This document shows positions 55,101 through 63,663 of a DNA stretch of 64,000 nt, one piece after another (within the stretch, counting starts at the first letter, position 1; each line of letters opens with the position of its first letter). A model generated the notes under the pieces. That model was not told the origin of the DNA. It made no database searches and saw only the letters and a program-made list of their open reading frames with translations. Both the position numbers and the translations under genes were made by a program. Source of the DNA: Romanomermis culicivorax (lineage: Eukaryota > Nematoda > Enoplea > Mermithida > Mermithidae); the NCBI GenBank assembly GCA_963922205.1, contig CAWUHX010000007.1, positions 2,542,001 through 2,606,000 on the forward strand, written 5' to 3'.

Positions 55101-58100
55101 ATGCCAGGGGAAGGACAAAATGCACGATGCTGCAGAATATACTTTTTCACAGACATGGAAAATTTTTTTGAGAAAGAACGAAAATCCAATATAAAGAAAT
55201 TGAATTTTTTCCAACTTTAACCCAAGTTCCCAAAAATTTAGTCCACTTCTTTATCTAGCATGGCAACTATCGAAGCAAGTATATTCTTTTTTTCTGCCCC
55301 ATCGGGGCATTTTCTAAAAAACTAGTGTGACATATAATTCAGTCCTAATGTGACATATAGTTCAGCAGAAAGTTGCGAAAATATAAAGTAGTACTTGTTG
55401 TTTACTGTTGCTATTTACAAGCATTTCTAGAAAAACGGACTATAATCTCTCAGCCTACATTTCCTTCAGTTCATCGAGCCAGTGGATATATAAAATTTTA
55501 CATTACACTGACGATAAATTTGAAATTTCTGCAACGGAGTATGAGTATTTTCACTTTTTTAATTTTCCGATTTTTGATGCCTCTACCTACGCGATCTACT
55601 ACATCATCATCATGTACGCAAATTCAAGCTTGGTTTACCAAACCATAGGAAGTTAATCGTTAACGCTGCACGTAATTTCAATCGAAAGTCTCTCAAGGTG
55701 GAGATATTCAATAAAATGATAAAAATTACTTTCAATTGAAGTTTTTCGACTGTTTTCGTCATATATGTCAAAACTTGAATCCGTATTCATTTGGCCAAGA
55801 TTTTTTTCTTTCAGCTTTATTCATAGAGATTACAAACCGGCAAATTTGGCCGTCGGAAGGCCGCCCGACGGACTTCGCTCCATATTTTTACTAGACTGGG
55901 GCTTGTGCCGCCGTTACGTCAACACTAAAGGGCAATTATTGCCGGCCAGACCGGTGGCGCCTTTCCGAGGAACACCCAGGTTTGAAAGGCGTGTTTTCTT
56001 GATAAATTTTATCATAAAAACGACCGTGTTTTACTGTAGATTCGCACAAGCATTTACTCACACCTTTTAAATTCTCTATTTTATTTTCTAGATATGCTTC
56101 GCCCAACGCTCTCGCCCTCAAAGAACAGGGTCGTTTAGACGACATGTGGTCATGGCTTTATACTTTGATAGATTTGACCGTTGGACAATTACCGTGGGAC
56201 GAAGGATTACCGGACGATTCAGTGAGTGTAGAGTTCATCAATGTTTTCTCTTAGAATTTTTCACCGTATGTCCTTCATTTTTTGAAATTCTAATTAGGAA
56301 AAATGACCAGTATTTACTGTACGAACAGAATTGAAGATTTTGTTCTTCCGAACCAAAAAACAATTTTTGTACGGTGAAGTACAAGTTCACTCAGTTCCGC
56401 AAAAAATGTTGTATTCTAACCGAATAGTTTTGGGTATGCCAACTTCCAACACTCAAGAAATTTCAAATGGAAAACTCACCAAAATATACTTTGAGAAACT
56501 GAACGTTTCAGAATTTACAGTGATTCGATTTTTCTGTGCAACACTATGAATCTATGACTCTCTTGAAGTAATTACAATTAGCTGAAGTCGCACTAAATTA
56601 GGAGTGAGAACAGTTATCCGTAGCAGACATATTTTTCCGTAATGTTAGTTCAGATTACAAAAAGTAAGTGTCATATCGGAAATCAAGATGGAACTACAGC
56701 AATTTAAGAAAGAAAGCTTTTGCATTCAATGCATTGAATTTCAAAACCTGAGCTGATGCGCTGTTAAACGCAGGATAATGTCTTCCTCATTCAGTAGTTA
56801 AGACATGATTTCTGAGAGTCTATTAACTTATGAGTTCAAAATTAATAATATCTGAAAAAGAGATTTTTGAGTAGTTTTGCATGCTGAGTATCGTAGCAGC
56901 ATTTATTTTGCATAAAATCAGAATTCGCATAGCTACAGTACTCCAAAGTTTGACAGTTTCAGATTTTTTGGCATTTTTCGGTCTGTACACGTAATCGAAA
57001 TAACACAGCTCAGGAAAGATGTGACTCTGAAGCCAAATGTTCATTACATGCAGAAGACCATGCTCTATATGCAGGTATGAAAAACTTTTTCTTATTCCTT
57101 ACTTTACATTTTTTATTCAATTTTAAAGTGTCAAAACGGAAGTTAAAATGAACCGAAAAAGTCCTTTTGGGCATATTTGGGCACCTTTCCGTAGGATACC
57201 GCAGAATTTTTTTCTTGATTTGTGTAGCCGCTAATATCTGATATAGTGTTAAAAATGTCAATCGGATTTGTGTACTGTTTTGGGAGCTGAACGTGTCTGC
57301 ACATTCTGAAAGTTGATACAAAAATGCTGATTAATCCCATTGAATATGCCATCAACGAAATGCACAAAAAATTGAAAACGTTCAGATTAGACGAATAACA
57401 GTGGCTCTTACAGGGGGTGACACGGTGACATTTCACCTAGCTGAAGAAGCGAAAATTTTTTTTTCAAATCAAGTTGCATTTCAACAACAGCTACTGTACC
57501 TTCAAACAGGCTTTTTTTGCACACAGCAACCGAATTTCGGGCTGTGTAACAATATTTTTTCTGTCAACTTGCACCATGCAACTTGAAGCCTGACTGCCCT
57601 TTTGATTAGGTTGTAGGATTTTCTGTCCGGAGATGCATTTTTATATGCGTCATAAAATGGAAAAAGCGAAAATTTTCCGACGCTTCACGCCGGATTTCAA
57701 TTATTTAATAATTTTTCTTTATTATTCCAGCACGCGGTTAGAAAATGTCATTCTAGCTAATCCTTATAGCGTTGAATTATCAACATATTATGGATAATTG
57801 TTTGATCCTGTGTTGTTTTTGGTGAATTTAAGAAAAGCAAGATTTTTCTCGGCTATTTTTCCATTTTTTTAAATCTTTAAAAACATTTCAACATTTGTAT
57901 GATTAGAACATTTTGAGTCCAAGTAGAAATTCTTGCTGGTTGAAGAATTGAAATTCTTGGTTGCTTTCTTCTAGCTTTTGAATTCTAGTCTGCTCGACTA
58001 AAAATTGATTGAATTCACTGAAAAATTAAACTTTCTGTTTTGGAAATAAAAGTTGAAAAGATTAATTTTCCAGCGTTTCGGGATACTCATGCACCAACCG

Positions 58101-59167
58101 CACCGCTTCATTTTCTCTTCAAAACTAAAAAAATAGGGTTTTAAAAGCCTAAAACTGACACAAATCGAATGGTATACGCGCCAGTAACATTAACATTTTT
58201 TTGGGTTTTCACTTGTCATCATAGAGGACTTAACCATCCATTTATCATCATCTAATGCAAATTCATTATGCTATTGGATAGTTTTCTAGAAAATTTGTCC
58301 CACAGTGCTTGCAAATTAGACTTGAAACTCGAAAATTTCAATTTTTTGCTCAATTTTAATCAATTTCTTTTCGTAGTTATAAATAAAATTTGAAAATTAT
58401 ACGGATTTGGTTATTAGTCTTTGGCCATGACCTAGAGGAACATAGGTTACTTATTTATACCTATTTTTGCTATGTACAAATTGTACAAATGAAATATTGG
58501 TTGCCGTTTGTACATGTGCAAATGGGTCATGTACGAAAAAACCCTGCCATTACATCAAAAGATAACCTATCGTCTCCTGTGTAGAATGAATATTCATTTA
58601 TTGAATAAGATCTCCCCAATACGGAAATATCGCTTGACTACTGAAAAATGCCAAAAAATTATCGATTTTCAGACTTTGACGTACTGTAGCCGCGTGAATT
58701 TTCATTTTTAAGCAAAACCAATGGTACCGTGAAACTCAGCGCACGAAATTTCTCATTTTGAGAATTTTCAACTTATCATATAGAAGGTTGAAAGTCTCAG
58801 AAATCGTGTCTTAAACTATTTCTTTCAGGACGAGCAAGTCGACTATTTGAGAGTAGAAAAAGCAAAAGCGGCAAAAGACGCTAAACAGCTTTTGCGGGGC
58901 TGTCCCCTCGAATATGTCCGTTTATTGAAATATTTAAATTCATTGAAATTCGCCGACCCGCCCAATTACGCCCGTTTTAGGCGCGTGTTGCACAAAGTAG
59001 TGAGCAGAAAACAACTTGAGACATTGCCCTTGGACTGGGAACCGACTTCCAATCTATACCCTCTTATGAAACAAGTGCCCAACGCCAGTATGGTTTACAC
59101 GCCACCGCGTAAGGTCGAAGATTTGGAAGAAGATGACTACGAACGATCGTCGAAATCTTTTCTTTAA
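46098..59167 (+). CDS. CK1/TTBK-like protein kinase (six exons)
   Basis: Joining 46098-46196, 46254-46298, 49044-49315, 55815-55979, 56092-56221 and 58829-59167 gives an uninterrupted protein of 349 residues. All five introns are GT..AG with consistent phases. It shows a glycine loop [10 protein letters not shown], the ATP lysine in TYALK (K48), a helix-C-like [11 protein letters not shown], a catalytic loop HRDYKPAN (H142-N149), LLDWGL at 166-168 where DFG is usual, and RGTPRYASPNA plus [11 protein letters not shown] of the casein-kinase-1 superfamily. The pattern matches the TTBK-like kinases that are numerous in nematodes. The C-terminal tail is acidic. A probable AATAAA follows at 59263. 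Substrate and tissue are unknown. The tryptophan in DWG may alter activity but leaves the metal-binding Asp intact. Confidence 0.88.
46254..46298 (+). CDS. kinase exon 2
   Basis: 15 codons ending TATGCATTAAAA, the ATP-binding lysine. The acceptor is TTTTGCAG and the donor is a strong GTAAGT. Phase 0 on both sides. Confidence 0.85.
46545..46709. mobile_element. MITE with AAGGGTCATTTATACTTGCC ends, copy 1
   Basis: 165 bp. The left end AAGGGTCATTTATACTTGCC and right end GGCAAGTATAAATGACCCTT are perfect inverted copies. The interior has CTTTTCCGA and GTTCCGTTCC words. Confidence 0.75.
46931..47150. mobile_element. MITE with AAGGGTCATTTATACTTGCC ends, copy 2
   Basis: 220 bp with the same ends (AAGTGTCATTTATACTTGCC and its inverse) and related interior. 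It lies 221 bp after copy 1 in the same intron. Confidence 0.75.
47290..47880. other. GC-richer patch of unknown origin
   Basis: Richer in G and C than the surrounding intron, with an open + frame at 47314-47550 containing [17 protein letters not shown], a cluster of four cysteines. It contains a GGCGATCCGATTCGGG-type block. It does not match any other part of the window that I can see. It may be a fragment of another retroelement. Confidence 0.35.
49044..49315 (+). CDS. kinase exon 3
   Basis: 272 nt after TTCTTTCCAG, coding residues 49-138 plus two bases of Gly139, ending GTTGG before GTGAGT. It includes helix C and the hinge/helix-D region ([12 protein letters not shown]). Confidence 0.9.
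50415..50697 (+). mobile_element. MITE with CAGACTATA end, copy 3
   Basis: The right end AAGCATTTCAAGAAAAACAG..CTATA matches copy 2. The interior shares the AAATTTTAAGTCCTTTGTGA-like block. The left end is degraded. A related right end occurs at about 50395-50412. Confidence 0.45.
51104..51247 (+). mobile_element. MITE copy 4, truncated
   Basis: The left end GTAGTCTGTTATAAAATACTT is present. The interior matches 45690-45830 (GAAATCGTTTACA.AAAG, CACAAATTTTCAGTC). It is cut off where composite repeat C begins. Confidence 0.5.
51248..52613 (+). repeat. composite repeat, copy C
   Basis: It starts GCGATAGCGTCAACCTATAATATACTTGG, has the same lead, 97-bp array and tail as copies A and B, and passes directly into the inverted-repeat element at 52614. 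Confidence 0.7.
51735..52420 (+). repeat. ~97-bp tandem repeat array C
   Basis: About seven units. TGTAAAC anchors at about 51801, 51896, 51981, 52077, 52175 (mutated), 52272 and 52370. Confidence 0.75.
52614..55326. mobile_element. 1.6-kb inverted-repeat element, copy 2 (interrupted)
   Basis: Ends ACTAGTTTATTAGAAAATGCC and GGCATTTTCTAAAAAACTAGT are inverted. Removing the foldback at 53105-54156 and one TAA leaves 1658 bp, close to the 1633 bp of copy 1, and the interior matches 37380-38150. It lies in kinase intron 3. Confidence 0.75.
53102..54159. mobile_element. foldback element with TAA duplication (1052 bp)
   Basis: Ends AGGCCCTGTCATACTTC (53105) and GAAGTATGACAGGGCCT (to 54156) are perfect inverted copies flanked by TAA. 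The arms carry GGCGCCGCGC-type sequence. The interior is AT-rich, apart from a run of CCCCGA/CCCGAT words near 53560-53710. Confidence 0.8.
55330..55443 (+). repeat. MITE right-end fragment
   Basis: AAGCATTTCTAGAAAAACGG..CTATA end preceded by matching interior. Truncated on its left by the inverted-repeat element. Confidence 0.4.
55815..55979 (+). CDS. kinase exon 4
   Basis: 165 nt after TTTCTTTCAG, completing Gly139 and coding [14 protein letters not shown] and RGTP. It ends with two bases of the Arg codon at CCCAG|GTTTGA. Confidence 0.9.
56092..56221 (+). CDS. kinase exon 5
   Basis: 130 nt after ATTTTCTAG, coding RYASPNA through VGQLPWDEG. Donor TCA|GTGAGT. Phase 0 at its end. Confidence 0.9.
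56222..58828 (+). other. kinase intron 5 (2.6 kb)
   Basis: AT-rich. Short frames on both strands (for example 57010-57436 and 57401-57586) are without motifs. Positions 58590-58800 resemble 27520-27790 (TGAATATT.ATTTAT, TACTGTAG..CG.GAATTTT, AACTTATCATA blocks), so a dispersed repeat is present. Confidence 0.55.
58829..59167 (+). CDS. kinase exon 6
   Basis: 339 nt after TTTCTTTCAG, coding the last helices of the kinase lobe ([24 protein letters not shown]) and an acidic tail ending SSKSFL, then TAA. Confidence 0.9.
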   Translation, partial: DEQVDYLRVEKAKAAKDAKQLLRGCPLEYVRLLKYLNSLKFADPPNYARFRRVLHKVVSRKQLETLPLDWEPTSNLYPLMKQVPNASMVYTPPRKVEDLEEDDYERSSKSFL

Positions 59168-59262
59168 CTCGTTTTTATGCGATGTAAAGCGCAGGGCTAG
59201 AAATCACGTGGCTAATAATACTAATTGCGTTTTTGCGAATACATTTCAAACCACATTGGTAG

Positions 59263-59268
59263 AATAAA
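59263..59268 (+). terminator. polyadenylation signal AATAAA
   Basis: AATAAA about 95 nt after the kinase stop codon, in a T/A-rich context. It is the first perfect AATAAA after the stop that I see. Confidence 0.6.
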
Positions 59269-59289
59269 ATTCTTTATCGATGTCATCAT

Positions 59290-59999
59290 AACTAATTTTA
59301 TTAGGGATGGAGCGGATACCCATATCTGACCCATTTTCTGGATCCGGTAGTCAGGACTTCCATCTACTTCAATTTAAATTCATTTTTCAATAAATATTTC
59401 AACGAAACTGTGACCAGGCTAAATAATGTAAATCGAATATTCTATATTCGGTAGCCTACAGACGTGAAAGCTTCTCCAATCTTTTAGCAATCAGCAATAG
59501 TTACATTATAAGCAAATCACACACATAAACCAAATTTTGCATCGCGATGTTCAAGATTACGATAAAAAATCAAGTTACAAAGCCTTTACCATAGAATTTT
59601 TGCTAAAAAATTATGAGTCTATGTTTGTAAAAAATCAATCCCGGTGTGCAATAAGCTGGACAACTAAAATTACGATCAATGCGCAAAAACAGGTTCAGTT
59701 TCTCTTGCTGAATTGAAGACGGCAGTGCAACTCGTTTTACACAGAGACGAATTTTCTATTTACTGTGACAGTGTTGTTGCAAAGTTTTGCCGAAATGATA
59801 AATTTGGTGTGTGTTTAGTATTTTATCCATAGTACCTCAAGGACCTGTTCGTCCTCCGCATTTTTTAGAATGAAGCTAGAGCAGGTATACTTTAACTAAT
59901 ATATATATTTGTGTAAATTAGATTGTCGAACGATTAAATATAAGTTCAAAAAAACTTTCTAGGGCTAGATATTTATTTTTAATCATGTTATAAAAGAAC
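59290..59999. other. gene-free AT-rich stretch
   Basis: Nothing recognised beyond weak MITE-like words near 59550-59640. Confidence 0.3.
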
Positions 60000-60215
60000 A
60001 CAGTGTGCTAGAAAGTCGAGAAGACCCGAGCAACGTGAAAAAGTTGCCTCAACACCTATCAATTCTCAACTGTCGCTTTATGAAACACAATTATTACGGA
60101 TTTGAATAATATGCTGTACATGGTTCGAAAGAACATCCATTTTTCTTTAAACTGCAGTTGTGTGGTTTGCACTACCTCAGGTATTCATTCCGTTGCTGAA
60201 CTTGAAGAATTCGTT
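60000..60215 (+). repeat. dispersed repeat, copy 2
   Basis: Matches 7436-7640 (GAACACAGTGTGC, ATATGCTGTACATGGTTC, CTTGAAGAAT). Same orientation. Confidence 0.55.
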
Positions 60216-60639
60216 GGAGGACATAAAATTATGGAATTAAATGAGCGCGACCTGATTTTCAAATAATCAATAACAAACGAAAAATAAAACACATTTTATG
60301 TGAAGTGAAAAATACTATTATTGAGGAAAATAAAGTTCTTAATTCAAAAATTAATCACAGGTTTATCAAGCCTACTAATTTTAAAACCTTACTCTTTAAA
60401 AAGTATTCTTCAAAACCATTATAATCCTTCTTTTCACAGCCTTGTCTCGTCTGCCATATACAATTTTGTGCCATATATAAAACAATATTGGCCACAGTAA
60501 GTTATTCCTTACTACGAGAATCCAATTTCAAACCAAAGACAAAATTTATTATATTTACATTAAAATTTTTATCAATTCTTCAGCAGTTTTACAATCTTTA
60601 CCCAAAAATCTATTAATCTTGGACATCGTTCTATCCCAC

Positions 60640-61540
60640 TTTGGCGTCCGTCCCAACTTGACGTCCATCCTAAGTTAGCGTCCGTCCTAACTTGGCGTCC
60701 AATTCTATATTAGAGACTAAACAAAGAAATCTCAACTTGGCCTCCAGTGTTAAAGGAAAAAATCTTAACTTGGCGTCGATTCCCAGCTTGGCGTCCAATG
60801 CATCATAAAATCAAAGTTAAATTCACGAAATTATTTTGAGCTTGTTGTTTAGTCATGTTCCTCCCTTCCTTCATTCGGTCCTCCATTCTGCTTGTTCGCC
60901 CCCTCCTCCTTTACATTCTCTCTCAAAGAAAAAAGTTAAAGCGAATAAATAAAAAATAAATGAAAAATACATTATGATGTAAAGAAAGAAAATGTAAAAG
61001 AAAATGTGAATGGGTTGCAAGGATTTATCGGGCGATCTCTTTGCCTCTCCAAAATCACCCATATTTCAGAGAACAGCGCAATGGGTTAACCATATTCAAA
61101 AACTGAAATTCAAAAGTATATTTTTACCGGAAGTCTGTTAGACTTTGAGAACGTAGATAATTTATTGAGTTCTCGAAATCCTGGGAACCTACGAGTTTGC
61201 ATACAAAACTGCAATATTTCTTTGTGAAACTATGTGCTTTTTTCTTTGGAAAACTGTTTCTATGTATAGAAAAATGGTAGTAAAAGTTGCGCATTTTGAA
61301 TAACTCCATTAACCGTAATGATATGAATATTTTGAATAACTCCATTAACCGTAATGATAACTCGCAAATGCATATTTTTCAATAATCAATAAAAAGTGAA
61401 ATTGGATTAATTTTGATCCAAAGCATATAATACGCCAAGTTAAGACGGAGGCCAAGTTAGGATGGACGCCAACATGGGACTAATACGCCAAGTTAAGACG
61501 GATGCCAGGTTAGGATGGACGCCAAGTTCGGACATAATCT
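60640..61540. mobile_element. foldback element with AACTTGGCGTCC-repeat arms
   Basis: The left arm (60640-60800) carries about seven AACTTGGCGTCC-like words at irregular 15-40 bp spacing. The right arm (61430-61540) carries the inverse, GGACGCCAAGTT-like words, about six copies. The interior is AT-rich with no gene and includes a direct duplication ATTTTGAATAACTCCATTAA near 61297 and 61330. Confidence 0.65.
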
Positions 61541-61619
61541 TGGACATAAGGCTATTGCATGAATAATATCTTCTTGACTCGCGTCTAAAATGACGTCATA
61601 TGTTTATCCAAAGTTTCTC

Positions 61620-61770
61620 AAAACGCGTTCAAGTTAAGCACCGTAACCGCTAACGTAAAAATTTTGTGCCACGGTTCTAACCGTAACCGTGCCTGCTCTT
61701 TACGGTTATAACCGTAACCATCCATATTATTGGCGGTTATCCCACGGTTACACATATTTTAAAGCATGCT
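61620..61770. repeat. TAACCGT / ACGGTTA short repeats
   Basis: About ten copies of ACCGTAACC or its inverse within 150 bp (for example ACCGTAACCGT and ACGGTTATAACCGTAACC). This may be one arm of another foldback. A partner arm was not found. Confidence 0.5.
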
Positions 61771-62095
61771 ACTTTTATTTTATTGAAACGTTTCATGCAC
61801 TCAAATAAGAGCTCTTGCATCTTTTCTTCCAATTCTACAGGACAACAAAAGAGACTTTTTCCTGGATTTTAAATTAGGCTGTCAGTAGAGATGCCATGCC
61901 TTATGGGTTTCACAGAAAAAAAGAGATGATGTTAGGCTGCAATGGGCTAAAATTTTCGCTATAAGGTGCACCTTTCCAAACAAGAAAATTATCAAAAAAC
62001 TGTACTATCATTTGGTGTTCCTGTATAGTGTGGAAAATTTTGATTATTGACAAAAATTTGTGTTCACAGCGACTCGTACTTAGTTTGTGGAAATG

Positions 62096-62287
62096 TTAGG
62101 GGCCAACAATACTTTGCCGTATGGTGCCCTACAGTGCCTGATGAGTGGCTGCTATACTTCTCGCCGTACAGTGGTAAATGATAATAAGTAAATCAAAATG
62201 ATAAGTAGCTGCTATACTTACGTGTCGTACGACACTGTTCCACATTGTACGGCAGGCGCCGTACAGCGAAGTATAGTTGGCCCCTTA
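62096..62287. mobile_element. MITE with TTA duplication (186 bp)
   Basis: Ends GGGGCCAACAATACTT (62099) and AAGTATAGTTGGCCCC (to 62284) are inverted, flanked by TTA on both sides. CCGTACAG/CTGTACGG-like words fill the arms. It ends 3 nt before the LTR at 62291. Confidence 0.75.
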
Positions 62288-62290
62288 GTT

Positions 62291-62911
62291 TGTTGTAGTG
62301 TGTTTTCGCCGATTTTTGTCATTTTTGTCAAACCGCGCATGAGGCCCCCAGGTAGCAAGTGGAGTGAGCAACGCGGACCATCAACAGTCGTCTTACTGTA
62401 GCGCACGTCGGTACGTGTGCGCTGGCTCTCTTTTTGTGCATGATTGATATATGTTTTTCTTATTATACGCATGCCCTGCTGGCCACTTTATTTTCTACTC
62501 ACCGCCTCCCCACATGCAACTCATCATTTGTTTTTCTTCCCAGTGCGTGGGAGTGAATCGTCTATATTCTCGCCCCGTATCGTTTGAAGGTAAGTGTTTT
62601 TCGATTTAGTAAGATAAAAGTAGAAAAGTCTCTCCTTTCGGTTTATACTTAATTAGGGAGACAATTAAGGAAACATCTTTTCCTTAATTGGTGGGATAAT
62701 TAGCGTCGGGTTTAAGTATAACCAATTAAGTTACTTGGGTAAGCGTGGGCATGGGAAATACATACATTAAGGACAAATCTGTTGTGCAGGTCTTTTCTTA
62801 GGAGGTTTAAGAAAAGATGGAGGCTTCGGGTCTGATCTGACCTGTTAGAACCACTCCCTTGGCTAAGCCTCGGTGATAGTGCAACAGTCCGATTATCCCC
62901 GACCTACAACA
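62291..62911 (+). repeat. LTR of a related retrotransposon, + orientation
   Basis: It starts TGTTGTAGTGTG and ends CCTACAACA, 621 bp. It aligns with the sense strand of the 583-bp LTRs (TTTTCGCCGATTTTTGTCAT, TTACTGTAGCGCA..TCGGTACG, GGGTAAGCGTGGGCATGGG, CATTAAGGAC). It keeps the hairpin at 62662-62690. No TGG-type primer site directly follows the end, so whether it is a 5' LTR or a solo LTR is open. Confidence 0.75.
62662..62690. other. conserved LTR hairpin (second family)
   Basis: A 12-bp stem CAATTAAGGAAA / TTTCCTTAATTG with a 5-nt loop. Compared with the 8695 hairpin one A-T pair has become G-C on both sides, preserving pairing. Confidence 0.7.
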
Positions 62912-63264
62912 ACAAAGATAAACTTAACCTCAAATGCGGGGCCTCACCAAAGAGCTCCGCAGTCTCCTAGCTGAGACAAGGAATCCCCTCAGGGATAAAC
63001 TTACTTGAGTATAACCCTTAAAGGGTTTCCCAAAGCTTGCTGGGTGCAAGCCGGCACCTGGGCCTTTGGCCCTCCGCCTTCGACGATCGATATAATCTAA
63101 ATAAATAAACAAATACATTAAGCAATATATCTGACGAAATATGTAAAAAGAATGTGGATAAACCACAGTGAATATTATGCAAAAACAAAACGGAATGCTG
63201 GGAAGTATATTTATGGACGCCAGCAATAACAAGAATATTATAAAAATAACGAATATAGTGAACA
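62912..63264 (+). other. leader-like non-coding region
   Basis: No open frame of note on the + strand. It is mostly GC-moderate sequence up to 63080 and then AT-rich. The minus-strand frames here (62930-63281) have no recognisable motif. Confidence 0.35.
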
Positions 63265-63663
63265 ATGATTTTCACTATCATTTTTGGTCTTTCTTTGGCA
63301 CTCCACTTCTATGCAAATGTCTGCGCCGCTGGTCGTCCATTTTGTCCGATTTGCATGGCAATTTCCCCACGCGAATTGCCATCAACAGGGTGCCCAACAT
63401 CCCTCGCGCGTCGAAACCGACCTACGGGAGGTAGAAAAAAAACTTTCGGCCGGGTTACCCCGGCATTAAAAAGAATTAATCAAAAGAAAAAATCTACTAC
63501 TCCGGCTGACTCCTGTTATTACAGTTTGTCTCACTTGGACTCCCGTTTCACAGTCTGTCCTAATCGGACTCCTGTGCTGGTCATTGGACACAACGAATAC
63601 CAAGGACTTCGCCGCAATGGCTGGCAAGTGACGCCCATTTTGACCTCGGCCTTGATGGAATAA
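63265..63663 (+). CDS. small ORF, secreted- or membrane-like start, unknown function
   Basis: A 132-residue frame starting with a hydrophobic stretch (about residues 2-20, [20 protein letters not shown]) that looks like a signal peptide, followed by [10 protein letters not shown] with two cysteines, then basic sequence ([19 protein letters not shown]). Its end [14 protein letters not shown] and the TAA are conserved in the decayed copy at 611-921. A short ORF of loosely similar start lies near the 3' end of the intact element (9246-9446). Function unknown. Confidence 0.45.
   Translation: MIFTIIFGLSLALHFYANVCAAGRPFCPICMAISPRELPSTGCPTSLARRNRPTGGRKKTFGRVTPALKRINQKKKSTTPADSCYYSLSHLDSRFTVCPNRTPVLVIGHNEYQGLRRNGWQVTPILTSALME

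Larger units (their letters stand above)
49316..55814 (+). other. kinase intron 3 (6.5 kb) with nested repeats
   Basis: It contains MITE fragments (about 50100-50412, 50415-50697, 51104-51247), composite repeat C, a 2.7-kb inverted-repeat element with a foldback inside it, and a MITE end at 55443. GC-rich GGCCGG palindromes lie near 49340 and 50715. No other gene is supported. Confidence 0.7.

Noticed and set aside
57010..57436. Minus ORFs within kinase intron 5
   Set aside because: They lie inside an intron well supported by reading-frame phase and have ordinary AT-rich composition.
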